Below the pieces are notes generated by a model. That model was not told the origin of the DNA, made no database searches, and saw only the letters and a list, made by a program, of their open reading frames with translations. Positions 39,336-48,000 of a stretch of DNA of 64,000 nt are shown here, in pieces. The DNA is from QHVT01 sp036399015 (GTDB lineage Bacteria; Acidobacteriota; Thermoanaerobaculia; Gp7-AA8), in the NCBI GenBank assembly GCA_036399015.1, contig DASWNW010000089.1, forward strand, positions 16,808 through 80,807. Reading direction: 5' to 3'. A program made the position numbers and the translations under genes. Numbering within the stretch: the first letter of the stretch is position 1; the number at the start of each line of letters is the position of its first letter.

Positions 39336-40835
39336 TCAGATCCGCATCACATCAAACTGCTCATGATGCAACGACTCGTCCGGCTTGAACACCAGGTGAA
39401 TGCCGAGCGTCCGTTCCACTTCTTCGAAGATCGGGTCGCCGGCGTGGAGGGTGCCGTAGACGATGGGGTTGAGGCGGACGATGACGTCCTGCCCTTCGTG
39501 AAAGTCGCGCAGTTTCATCAGCTCGCGCCAGACCTCCAGGGCGATGGTCGTGTTCGACTTGATGCGGCCGCTGCCGCCGCAGTAGGGGCAGGCCTGCGTC
39601 AGTGAGCGTTCGAGGCTCTGCCGCACCCGCTTGCGCGTCATCTCGATGAGGCCGAACTCCGAGATCTGGAGGATCTTGGTCTTCGAGCGGTCCTTGCGGA
39701 TCTCGATCTCGAGCGCGTCGAACAGCTTCTGCCGGTTCGAGAGGTCTTCCATGTCGATGAAATCGAGGACGATGATCCCGCCGAGGTCGCGAAGGCGGAT
39801 CTGGCGGACGATCTCTTTCGCCGCCTCGAGGTTCGTCCGGAAGACTGTCTCTTCGAGGTTCTTCTTGCCGACGTATTTGCCCGTGTTGACGTCGATCGCC
39901 ACCAGCGCCTCGGTCTGGTTGATGACGATGTAACCGCCCGACTTCAGCCACACCTTCGACTTGAGCGCCTTCGCGATCTCCGGTTCGATCCCGTACTCGT
40001 CGAAGATCGGCTCGTCGCGGCGATAGAGGCGGACGCGTGAGACGAGCTGCGGCTGGATCTGGTCGAGGAACTCGACGATGCGCTGGTACTGGTCGACCGA
40101 GTCGACCCAGACGGTCTTGAACTCGGGCGAGAGGACGTCCCGGATCGTGCGCAGCACGAGGTCGAGGTCGTGATGGATGGCGATCGCGGCCGACGACTTC
40201 TCGGCGCGCCTGCGGATGTGCTCCCACAGCTCGGTCAGGTAGCGGAGGTCGGAGAGGAACTCCTGCTCGTCACGCCCCTCGCCCGCGGTGCGGACGATGA
40301 AGCCGCCGTGACTGTGCGGCCGGATGCGCTCGAGCATCTCCTTGAGACGCGTCCGCTCCGCCTCGTCTTCGATGCGGCGCGACACGCCGATGTGGTTGAC
40401 GGTCGGCATGTAGACGAGGAAGCGGCCGGGCAGCGTGATGTGGGTGGTGATCCGCGCGCCCTTGCCGGCGATGGTGTCCTTCGACACCTGCACCAGGATC
40501 TCCTGCCCCTCACGAAGAAGGTCGGAGATCGACGCCTCGCTGCGATGCGCCGGCTGGACGTCGTCGAGATGCAGCTCGTCCGGCGTCTCGCTCTCGTACT
40601 CTTCGAGGTCCTCGATGACGTCGGAGACGTAGAGGAAGGCGTCCCGCTCCAGGCCGAGGTCGACGAACGCCGACTGCATCCCCGGGAGGACCTTGGTGAC
40701 GCGGCCCTTATAGATGTTGCCGACGATGGTGCGGTGGCGGGTACGCTCGACCCACAGTTCGGCGACCTGACCTTCGTCCAGCAGGGCGATGCGCGACTCG
40801 TGCTTGGTCGCATTGATCACGATCTCGCGCGACAT
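39336..40835 (-). CDS. rng: Ribonuclease G/E family endoribonuclease
   Basis: This 499-residue enzyme cleaves single-stranded RNA (rRNA maturation, mRNA decay). It has an N-terminal S1 domain (about 35-125), the catalytic DNase I-like region with metal-binding aspartates in ALVAIDVNTGKYVGKKN and IVLDFIDM, and the zinc-link CPYCGGSGR. There is no long C-terminal scaffold, so it is RNase G-like in size. The stop lies 10 bp from the family A right arm. Confidence 0.94.
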   Translation of the reverse strand: MSREIVINATKHESRIALLDEGQVAELWVERTRHRTIVGNIYKGRVTKVLPGMQSAFVDLGLERDAFLYVSDVIEDLEEYESETPDELHLDDVQPAHRSEASISDLLREGQEILVQVSKDTIAGKGARITTHITLPGRFLVYMPTVNHIGVSRRIEDEAERTRLKEMLERIRPHSHGGFIVRTAGEGRDEQEFLSDLRYLTELWEHIRRRAEKSSAAIAIHHDLDLVLRTIRDVLSPEFKTVWVDSVDQYQRIVEFLDQIQPQLVSRVRLYRRDEPIFDEYGIEPEIAKALKSKVWLKSGGYIVINQTEALVAIDVNTGKYVGKKNLEETVFRTNLEAAKEIVRQIRLRDLGGIIVLDFIDMEDLSNRQKLFDALEIEIRKDRSKTKILQISEFGLIEMTRKRVRQSLERSLTQACPYCGGSGRIKSNTTIALEVWRELMKLRDFHEGQDVIVRLNPIVYGTLHAGDPIFEEVERTLGIHLVFKPDESLHHEQFDVMRI

Positions 40836-40918
40836 GCGGCGCGAATTGTAGACTGCGCCGCCGGAACGACGGCGATGGAATCCATCCGCCGCACCCGGCG
40901 TTAACCCGCTCGCCTGCC

Positions 40919-40947
40919 TTGACGGGGGGGTGACCGGATGCTATTTT
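40919..40947 (+). promoter_or_regulatory. Predicted promoter of tRNA-Asn
   Basis: TTGACG (40919-40924) and TATTTT (40942-40947) are separated by 17 bp, and the tRNA begins 25 bp downstream. The region between them is G-rich. Confidence 0.6.
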
Positions 40948-40971
40948 CCGCCCCCTCCTGGAGACGAGTAC

Positions 40972-41047
40972 TCCGGCATAGCTCAGTTGGTAGAGCAGCG
41001 GACTGTTAATCCGCGGGTCGTAGGTTCGAGTCCTACTGCCGGAGCCA
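40972..41047 (+). tRNA. tRNA-Asn (anticodon GTT), CCA encoded
   Basis: A complete cloverleaf is visible: acceptor stem TCCGGCA with TGCCGGA, D-arm GCTCAGTTGGTAGAGC, anticodon stem GCGGA/TCCGC with loop CTGTTAA (anticodon GTT at 41005-41007), T-arm GTAGGTTCGAGTCCTAC, discriminator G and encoded CCA (41045-41047). Confidence 0.97.
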
Positions 41048-41111
41048 TCTCGCCGAGGTGTACCGCCCCGCCGGTCGCCTTTTGCCTTACCCTTACGCTC
41101 ACCGGTCCTCC

Positions 41112-41819
41112 ATGAGCGTATCCCCCTTCCCCACGACGCGGCGCAGCGTCGTTCTCGCGCTGGCGAGCGCCGACGCCGGCGAGCGCACGCGCGCGTTCGA
41201 CACGCTCGTGGCCTGCTACTGGAAGCCGCTCTACAAGTACGCGCGCGTGGCGTGGCATCGCTCGCGCGAAGATGCGGAAGACCTCACGCAGAGCTTTTTC
41301 ACGCGCGCGTTCGAGAAGGAGTCGCTCGCCTCGTACGACCGCGCGAAGGCGAGCTTCCGCACGTTCCTCCGGCTGCTCTTCGACCGGCACGTGACGAACG
41401 ACTGGAGATTGGGACAGGCGCAGAAGCGCGGCGGCGGTGAGGTGCATCTCGACTTCGATGCAGCCGAGGCGGAGATCGTGACTGACGCGGCGACGCTCGC
41501 GCCCGACGAGTACTTTCACCGGGAATGGGTGCGCAGCGTCTTCGCGGTCGCGGTGGAACGGCTGCGCGAGCGCTGCGAGAGTGAGGGGAAGCTCACCCAT
41601 TTTGCGATCTTCGAGAGCTACGACCTGGAGGACGACCGCGACGTCTCCTACCGCGAGCTCGCCGCCCGCTTCGGCATCGCGGAGACGCAGGTGACGAACT
41701 ATCTCTCCGCGATGCGCCGCCGCTTCCGCGAGCTGGTGCTCGATGCGCTCCGCGAGGTGACGGCGACGGAGCAGGAGTTCCGCGCCGAGGCGCGCGCGCT
41801 GTTCGGAGGCGTGAAGTGA
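41112..41819 (+). CDS. ECF-type RNA polymerase sigma factor
   Basis: This 235-residue protein has the sigma-70 region 2 pattern typical of ECF factors (YWKPLYKYARVAWHRSREDA with DLTQSFFTRAFEKESLASYD) and a region 4 helix-turn-helix (YRELAARFGIAETQVTNYLSAM). The subgroup with an N-terminal TTRRSVVLAL and a linked Ser/Thr kinase gene is known from Planctomycetes and related bacteria, where phosphorylation is thought to control the factor. The kinase start overlaps its stop (GTGA). I start at the ATG at 41112, since the codons upstream belong to the tRNA trailer region. Confidence 0.8.
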   Translation: MSVSPFPTTRRSVVLALASADAGERTRAFDTLVACYWKPLYKYARVAWHRSREDAEDLTQSFFTRAFEKESLASYDRAKASFRTFLRLLFDRHVTNDWRLGQAQKRGGGEVHLDFDAAEAEIVTDAATLAPDEYFHREWVRSVFAVAVERLRERCESEGKLTHFAIFESYDLEDDRDVSYRELAARFGIAETQVTNYLSAMRRRFRELVLDALREVTATEQEFRAEARALFGGVK

Positions 41820-42685
41820 AGTGGCTTTCGGACGAGACGCTCGCGCATCTCCGCGACATCGCCGAGACGCCCGACCTCCGCGGCACGCGCTACACGCTGG
41901 TGCGCGAGCTCGGACGCGGCGGCATGGGAGTCGTGTACGAAGTGCACGACCAGGAGCTCGATCGCAGCGTGGCCATGAAGGTCGTCGACGATCCGACGCG
42001 CGGCGAGGCACGGATCATCGCCGCGCTGGAGCATCCGGGGATCGTGCCGGTGCACGACGTCGGGCTCCTCGAGGACGGCCGCTTCTACTACACGATGAAG
42101 CTCGTGCGCGGCGTGCGGCTCGACGAGTGGGTGCGGCAGGAGCATGGGCGAACCGAGGCGCTGCGGCTCTTCGCGCGCATCTGCGAGCCGGTCGCGTTCG
42201 CGCACGCGAACGGCGTCGTTCACCGTGACCTCAAGCCGGAGAACGTGATGGTCGGCGAGTTCGGCGCGGTGCTGGTGATGGACTGGGGCGTCGCGCACGC
42301 GGATGGTGGCGCGCACGAGCGCGTCATCGTCGGCACGCCCGGCTACATGGCGCCGGAGCAGGCCCGCGGCGAGCGTGCCGATGCGCGCTCCGACGTCTAC
42401 GCACTCGGCGCCATGCTCGCGTTTCTCGCCGGCGACGACGCGCCGCGTCCACTGAAGGCGATCGTCGCCCGCGCGACGGCAGCCGATGCGAGCGAGCGGT
42501 ACGCCGACGCGCGCGAGCTCGCCGACGACGTGGTGCGCTTCCTCGACGCGGAGCCGGTGAGCGCGTATCGGGAGAGCGTCTTCGAGCGCGCGGGCCGCTG
42601 GATCGTGAAGTACCGCGCCCTGCTCACGCTGCTGGCCGCCTACCTGGTCATGCGCGCGGCCGTACTTTTCTGGACCGGACATTAA
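41816..42685 (+). CDS. Ser/Thr protein kinase, membrane anchored, paired with the ECF sigma factor
   Basis: This 289-residue PknB-like kinase starts at GTG. The P-loop is LGRGGMGVVYEV, the ATP-binding lysine is K55 and the catalytic loop is HRDLKPENVM (D138, N143). The metal-binding motif reads DWG (156-158) instead of DFG. The C-lobe is short: after SDVYALGAMLAFLAGD the usual helices are compressed. One membrane segment (YRALLTLLAAYLVMRAAVLFW) ends the protein, with no extracellular sensor. The GTGA overlap with the sigma gene implies the kinase acts on it. Confidence 0.85.
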   Translation: MKWLSDETLAHLRDIAETPDLRGTRYTLVRELGRGGMGVVYEVHDQELDRSVAMKVVDDPTRGEARIIAALEHPGIVPVHDVGLLEDGRFYYTMKLVRGVRLDEWVRQEHGRTEALRLFARICEPVAFAHANGVVHRDLKPENVMVGEFGAVLVMDWGVAHADGGAHERVIVGTPGYMAPEQARGERADARSDVYALGAMLAFLAGDDAPRPLKAIVARATAADASERYADARELADDVVRFLDAEPVSAYRESVFERAGRWIVKYRALLTLLAAYLVMRAAVLFWTGH

Positions 42686-42730
42686 AGGATTTCAAAAGGA
42701 CGCTGAATAGAACGTCTGGAGGGACATGAC

Positions 42731-43564
42731 ATGAACAAGATCCTGGTGGGACTCATTCTCGGTACGGTGCTCGGCGCGGTCGACGGCCTCACGGCCTGGT
42801 TCACGCCCGAGGTGCGCAAAGACATCCTCGGCATCATCATCGGCTCGACCTTCAAGGGCATCATCGCCGGTGTGGCCGCCGGCATCTTCGCGCGCAAGGT
42901 GAAGTCGACGCCGGCGGGGATCGCCTTCGGCCTGGTGGTCGGCCTCGGGCTGGCGTATTGGGTCGCGGCGATGCAGGGCAAGTACTACTTCGAGATCATG
43001 CTGCCGGGAGGCACGGTCGGCGCGATCCTCGGCTGGGCGACGCAGCGGTATGGACGTCCGGCTGGGCGCAGCGGCGTTGCCGCCGCCTACATGCTCGCGC
43101 TCGCGCTCGTGGGTGTGAACGCGCAGGCGCTCGACCACGATCATCCGACCAAGCCGGCGCAGAACACCGCCTTCGAGAAGCTGAAGGCGCTCGCCGGAAA
43201 GCAGACGCCGACCATGGCCGGCGTCGGCGGCGGCAAGACGAACGTGGAGTACCGCGTCACGGCCGCCGGCACCGCGGTCATTGAGACGATGTTCGCGGGC
43301 GAGCCGCACGAGATGGTGACCGTGTACACGCTCGACGGCGACTCCATCAACGCGACGCACTACTGCTCCGGCGGCAACCAGCCGTACATGCGCATGAACA
43401 AGGAGAAGTCGGGACCGAACGACTTGGTGTTCGACTTCGTGTCGCTCACCGGCGCGAAGACCGACGGCCACATCAAGGCGGTGCGGTTCCACTTCGACGG
43501 TGACAAGGTCGTCGAGACCTGGTCGACGACGGCGAAGGAAGACTACCTGCAGCTCTCCTACTAG
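42731..43564 (+). CDS. Membrane domain joined to a secreted beta-rich domain, unknown function
   Basis: This 277-residue protein has two unlike halves. The first (1-about 105) has three hydrophobic segments rich in Gly and Ala (LVGLILGTVLGAVDGLTAW, GSTFKGIIAGVAAGIFA, GIAFGLVVGLGLAYWVAAM). After about residue 119 a second signal-like stretch (AAYMLALALVGVNAQAL) leads into a domain of about 140 residues with His, Cys and beta-strand patterns (TVYTLDGDSINATHYCSGGN). The junction could be a natural fusion or a lost stop codon between two genes. A GGAGGGAC ribosome site precedes the ATG. I do not recognise either family. Confidence 0.6.
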   Translation: MNKILVGLILGTVLGAVDGLTAWFTPEVRKDILGIIIGSTFKGIIAGVAAGIFARKVKSTPAGIAFGLVVGLGLAYWVAAMQGKYYFEIMLPGGTVGAILGWATQRYGRPAGRSGVAAAYMLALALVGVNAQALDHDHPTKPAQNTAFEKLKALAGKQTPTMAGVGGGKTNVEYRVTAAGTAVIETMFAGEPHEMVTVYTLDGDSINATHYCSGGNQPYMRMNKEKSGPNDLVFDFVSLTGAKTDGHIKAVRFHFDGDKVVETWSTTAKEDYLQLSY

Positions 43565-44932
43565 CTACCGAGCGATCCAGACCGTCTTGATGTTCGTGAA
43601 CTCGCGGATCCCGTAAACGCCGAGCTCCCGGCCGAAGCCGGAGTGCTTGGTGCCGCCGAACGGGATCCGCGGGTCGGACGCCACCATCGCATTGACGAAC
43701 ACCTGCCCCGAGTCGATCCCGGCGATGAAGCGCTCTGCCTCGCCGGGATCTTTGGTCCAGACGCTCGCGCCGAGGCCGAAGATGGTCGCGTTCGCGAGCC
43801 GCACCGCCTCCTCCGCGTCTTTCACCCGGAACATCGAGGCGACGGGGCCGAACGTCTCCTCGGTGTACGCGGGGGCGGACTGCGGGATGTCGCGCAGCAC
43901 GGTCGGCGCGTAGAAGTTCCCGCGATCCCGCAGCCGCTTCCCGCCGGTGAGCAGCGTCGCGCCGGCGCTCACGCTCGCCTCCACCTGCTTCGCAATGTCG
44001 TCGACGATCTGCGGCGTCGCCAGCGGTCCGACATCGGTGGCCTCGTCCATCGGATCGCCGACGGTCAGCGCCTCCATCGCCGCGACGAAGCGGCGCTCGA
44101 ACTCGTCGGCCACACTCTCGTGCACGATGAAGCGCTTCGCGGCGATGCACGACTGGCCGTTGTTGACGATGCGGGCCTTGATGCCGGTCTTCACCGCCGC
44201 CTCGAGGTCGGCCGAGGGCATGACCACGAAGGGGTCGCTCCCGCCGAGCTCGAGGACGCTCTTCTTGATCCGCTTCGCCGCGTTCGACGCGACGCTCGCG
44301 CCGGCCGGCTCGCTGCCGGTCAGCGTGGCCGCCTTCACCCGTTCGTCGTCGAGCAGCGCCGGCACCTGGTCCGAGCCGATGAGCAGCGTCTGGAACTCGC
44401 CGTGCGCGAAGCCCGCCTCGCGCAGGATGTCCTCGATCGCCAGCGCGCACTGCGGGACGTTCGAGGCATGCTTGAGCAGACCGACATTGCCGGCCATGAG
44501 CGCCGGCGCCGCGAACCGGAAGACCTGCCAGAACGGAAAGTTCCACGGCATGACGGCGAGGATGATGCCGAGGGGGTCGAAGCGGACGTAGCTCTCCCGC
44601 GCGTCGGTCGGGATGTGCTCCGGCGCGAGGTACTGCTCCGCATGTTCGGCGTAGTGGCGGGAGACCATGGCGCACTTGCGCACCTCGGCCACCGCGGCCG
44701 CGAGCGGCTTGCCCATCTCCAGCGTGATCGTGCGGGCGAGCACGTCAGCGCGCCGCTCCAGGATCTCGGCCGCGCGCTGCATCCGCTCGGCACGTTCGGC
44801 GAAGGAACGACTCCTGTTCAGCTCGAATGCGTCGGCTGCCTTCCGCAGCTTCTGTTCGACGTCCGCGGATGAGAGCGGCTCGAAGGTGGCGACGACTTCT
44901 CCGGTCGCGGGGTTGACGCTGGCAATCGGCAT
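43565..44932 (-). CDS. NAD(P)-dependent aldehyde dehydrogenase, succinate-semialdehyde type
   Basis: This 455-residue enzyme oxidises an aldehyde to an acid. It has the catalytic Cys C262 (NNGQSCIAAKRF) and the general base E228 (LELGGSDPF); the substrate entrance segment is VMPWNFPFWQVFR. The compact length and the sequence IASVNPATGEVVATF fit the succinate-semialdehyde dehydrogenase subgroup; the true substrate is not certain. The stop codon abuts that of the convergent gene with no gap. The long open region upstream of the ATG is not coding. Confidence 0.85.
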   Translation of the reverse strand: MPIASVNPATGEVVATFEPLSSADVEQKLRKAADAFELNRSRSFAERAERMQRAAEILERRADVLARTITLEMGKPLAAAVAEVRKCAMVSRHYAEHAEQYLAPEHIPTDARESYVRFDPLGIILAVMPWNFPFWQVFRFAAPALMAGNVGLLKHASNVPQCALAIEDILREAGFAHGEFQTLLIGSDQVPALLDDERVKAATLTGSEPAGASVASNAAKRIKKSVLELGGSDPFVVMPSADLEAAVKTGIKARIVNNGQSCIAAKRFIVHESVADEFERRFVAAMEALTVGDPMDEATDVGPLATPQIVDDIAKQVEASVSAGATLLTGGKRLRDRGNFYAPTVLRDIPQSAPAYTEETFGPVASMFRVKDAEEAVRLANATIFGLGASVWTKDPGEAERFIAGIDSGQVFVNAMVASDPRIPFGGTKHSGFGRELGVYGIREFTNIKTVWIAR

Positions 44933-44942
44933 GGCGCGGAAA

Positions 44943-44951
44943 TGATATTCT
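44943..44951 (+). promoter_or_regulatory. Possible extended -10 element upstream of the TonB receptor
   Basis: TGATATTCT (TG plus TATTCT) lies 61 bp upstream of the start codon and just upstream of the divergent aldehyde dehydrogenase gene. No -35 box is visible at 16-18 bp. A strong ribosome site, AAGGGGAG, precedes the receptor ATG. Confidence 0.35.
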
Positions 44952-45011
44952 GACCCTGCCTGCGTCCAACAGGCGCCACGTTCAATACCAACAACATGTG
45001 AAGGGGAGCCT

Positions 45012-47951
45012 ATGAGCGTTCGCCGAACTCTCGTCCTGCTGTTCGTGTGTCTCCTGGTACCGGTTGCGCTGTTCGCACAGAGCAGCACCGGATCGATCTC
45101 CGGCACCATCGTCGACGACTCGGGTGGTGCACTGCCCGGCGTGACGGTGACGGCCACAAACGCCGCCACCGGCGCGACGCGCACGGCGGTGACGAACGGG
45201 AGCGGCAAGTACCAGCTCGCGCTCCTGCCGCCGGCGGCGTACGACGTCACCGCCACGCTGGATGGCTTTCAGCCGGTGCGGCGCGGCAACGTCACCGTCA
45301 ACATCGGCACCGACGCCACGCTCAACCTCACGCTGCAGGTTGGCGTCTCCGAGACCGTGACCGTCCTCGCCGCGGCGCCGCTCATCGAGGCGGAGCGGAC
45401 GCAGGTCAGCTCCGTCGTCAACGAGGTGGCCATCGAGAACCTGCCGGTCAACGGCCGCAACTTCATCGACTTCGTCCTGACCACCCCCGGCGTGGTCCGC
45501 GACGTGCGCGCGGGCGACATCAGCTTCGCCGGCCAGCGCGGCACGCTCAACTCGCTGGTCATCGACGGCGCGAACAACGACAACACGTTCTTCGGCCAGT
45601 CCCTCGGACGCACCGGCTCCGGACGCGCGCCGTATCAGTTCTCGCAGGACGCGGTGCAGGAGTTCCAGGTCAACTCCAACGCCTACTCCGCCGAATACGG
45701 GCGTGCCGGCGGCGCGGTCATCAACGTCGTCACAAAGTCGGGCACGAACGACTTCAGCGGCTCGCTCTTCTACTTCCTGCGCGACAAGCGCTTCAATGCG
45801 AACGACTACATCAACGAAATCAACAATCGCGCAAAAAGCCCGTATCACTACGACCAGTACGGCGTGAGCGCCGGCGGGCCGATCGTGCAGGACCGCCATT
45901 TCTTTTTCTTCAATTACGACGCGCAGCGCAACGATCTGCCGAACCCGGTCGTCCTCGGCGGCGGCCGCGTCCTCGCCATCCGCAACCCGGACGACCAGCG
46001 CGGGTACGACCTGCTGCTCGCCCGTGGCCAGGATTACGTCCGCCGCCAGGACCAGGACGTCTATCTCCTCAAGACCGACCACGAGATCCTTTCGAGCGCG
46101 CACCTCGCGCTGCGCTACAACCGTCAGGAGTTCGTCGGAAAGAATTACGAGAACGGCAGCCTGACCAACTCGGTCGAGCACACCGGTAATTCGCTGGTCA
46201 ATACCGACACCCTCTCCGCGGTCTTCTCCTCGACGCACGGCGGCTCGTTCTTCAATGAAGTGCGCGGCCAGTACGCGAAGGACCGCGAACCGGGCATGGC
46301 GAACTTCAGCGGCCCGGAAGCGGAGATCTTCCACGACGGGAGCGTGGTCCTGCGCGTCGGGCAGAACACGTTCAGCCCGCGTGAGACGACGATCAAGCGT
46401 TACCAGATCGCCGACACGGCCACGTACATGCTCAACGACCACACGTTCAAGGCCGGCTTCGACGTCAGCAAGGACGACATCCTCAATTACTTCCCCGGCA
46501 ATTTCGCCGGCTCGTTCCGCTTCAACAGCCTCGCCGATTTCGCGAACAACAAGCCGGCGCGGTATTTCCAGGCATTCGCCGGCCCCGGCACCAGCGGCGC
46601 GACGACGCAGCCGGACATCACCGAATACGGCCTGTTCCTGCAGGACGAGTGGCACCTCAATCCGGCCGTGACGGTGACGGCGGGCCTGCGCTATGACCTG
46701 CAGTCGATCGCGCAACCGGACGTCTACAACAGCGATCCGGAGCTGGTGGCGGCGGGGATCGACACGACGCTCGTCCCCGAGGACACGAACAACTTCGGGC
46801 CGCGCGTGGGCGTCGCCTGGACGCCGGGCGCCACGGGCCGCACGGTCGTGCGCGCGGGCTACGGCATCTTCTATGGCCGCACGCCGGCGATCATGATCGG
46901 CACGGCCCACTCGAACAACGGCATCAACGTGCAGACGCTCGACTTCACCGGCGCTGCAATGCCGGCGTATCCGAACAACTTCTCGTCCATTCCGACGGGC
47001 GGCGCCGCGCGTACGCCGACGATCCTCGTCTTCGACAAGGATTACGAGAACCCGCAGGTGCACCAGGGCAGCGCCGGCATCGAGCACGGACTCACCGACG
47101 ACATCCTGGTCGGCGTGACGTACCAGTACGTGAAGGGTGAGGATCTCTCGCGCTCGACGGACATCAACATCAGCAACCCGGTGACGGTGACGGCAAACAT
47201 CAAAGGCGGCGGCACGGCGAGCTACACGCGCTATAGCGGCCGGCCGTTCACGCACTTTGCGCGCATCATCGAGTTCCAGAGCAGCGCCCGCTCGCGCTAC
47301 GACGGTTTGACGCTCGACCTGCAGAAGCGCTTCACGCACAACTGGCAGGCGCGCCTGGCGTATACGTATTCGACCGTCAAGGACGACAAGCCCGACGCCA
47401 CGGCAGTGGTGCCGGGAACGGACGACGCGAAATTCATCTCCGACCCCGGTAATTTCTCGCGTGACTACACGTACGGCGACAACGACGTCCGCCACCGCGT
47501 CGTGCTGAGCGGCGTATGGTCGCTCGACTCTTACTCGCGGGGCATCAACAGCGGCGTGTTGCGCGCACTCGCCTCCGGCTGGACGTTCAGCGGGATCGCC
47601 AGCTATCAGACCGGCCAGCCGTTCACGCCGACCGTGAGCTTCGATCTGAACAACGACGGCAATGCCTCCAACGACATCGCTCCCGGCTACCGCCGGAATT
47701 CGCAGCGCCTGCCGTCGCAGTTCTCGGTCGATCCGCGCATCACGCGCGACATCGATCTCGGCGCCGCCCGCATCCAGCTCATCGCCGAGGCGTTCAACGT
47801 GTTCAACCGCTCCAACGTGAGCAACGTGAACCGCGGCTTCTACTCGTACAGCGCGTCGGCGAACGAGCTCACGCCGCTGGCGACGTACGGCGTACCGACG
47901 GTGTCCGCAGGCCCGCGCATCGTGCAGTTGGCGGCGAGGGTGAGTTTCTAG
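45012..47951 (+). CDS. Oar-type TonB-dependent receptor with carboxypeptidase-regulatory-like domain
   Basis: This 979-residue outer-membrane protein has a signal peptide (TLVLLFVCLLVPVALFAQ), a carboxypeptidase-regulatory-like beta-sandwich (about 25-105, GSISGTIVDDSGGALPGVTV) and a plug region (about 120-240, including ENLPVNGRNFIDFVLTTPGV and EYGRAGGAVINVVTKSGTN). A long beta-barrel rich in aromatic strands follows, ending RIVQLAARVSF. Such receptors are abundant in Acidobacteriota and take up large substrates; the ligand is unknown. A terminator follows. Confidence 0.93.
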   Translation: MSVRRTLVLLFVCLLVPVALFAQSSTGSISGTIVDDSGGALPGVTVTATNAATGATRTAVTNGSGKYQLALLPPAAYDVTATLDGFQPVRRGNVTVNIGTDATLNLTLQVGVSETVTVLAAAPLIEAERTQVSSVVNEVAIENLPVNGRNFIDFVLTTPGVVRDVRAGDISFAGQRGTLNSLVIDGANNDNTFFGQSLGRTGSGRAPYQFSQDAVQEFQVNSNAYSAEYGRAGGAVINVVTKSGTNDFSGSLFYFLRDKRFNANDYINEINNRAKSPYHYDQYGVSAGGPIVQDRHFFFFNYDAQRNDLPNPVVLGGGRVLAIRNPDDQRGYDLLLARGQDYVRRQDQDVYLLKTDHEILSSAHLALRYNRQEFVGKNYENGSLTNSVEHTGNSLVNTDTLSAVFSSTHGGSFFNEVRGQYAKDREPGMANFSGPEAEIFHDGSVVLRVGQNTFSPRETTIKRYQIADTATYMLNDHTFKAGFDVSKDDILNYFPGNFAGSFRFNSLADFANNKPARYFQAFAGPGTSGATTQPDITEYGLFLQDEWHLNPAVTVTAGLRYDLQSIAQPDVYNSDPELVAAGIDTTLVPEDTNNFGPRVGVAWTPGATGRTVVRAGYGIFYGRTPAIMIGTAHSNNGINVQTLDFTGAAMPAYPNNFSSIPTGGAARTPTILVFDKDYENPQVHQGSAGIEHGLTDDILVGVTYQYVKGEDLSRSTDINISNPVTVTANIKGGGTASYTRYSGRPFTHFARIIEFQSSARSRYDGLTLDLQKRFTHNWQARLAYTYSTVKDDKPDATAVVPGTDDAKFISDPGNFSRDYTYGDNDVRHRVVLSGVWSLDSYSRGINSGVLRALASGWTFSGIASYQTGQPFTPTVSFDLNNDGNASNDIAPGYRRNSQRLPSQFSVDPRITRDIDLGAARIQLIAEAFNVFNRSNVSNVNRGFYSYSASANELTPLATYGVPTVSAGPRIVQLAARVSF

Positions 47952-47963
47952 GTTCTCGTGATG

Positions 47964-47999
47964 GGGCCGGGCGTCTGCGGGCGTCCGGCCCTGCTTTTG
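47964..47999 (+). terminator. Rho-independent terminator after the TonB receptor gene
   Basis: The stem GGGCCGG (47965-47971) pairs with CCGGCCC (47986-47992) and is followed by TGCTTTT. It lies between two convergent genes and could also serve hslU in reverse. Confidence 0.65.
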
Positions 48000-48000
48000 A

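Noticed and set aside
43565..45256. A 563-residue form of the aldehyde dehydrogenase
   Set aside because: The upstream 108 codons cross the divergent receptor gene and have no family similarity; the ATG at 44932 starts the conserved sequence.
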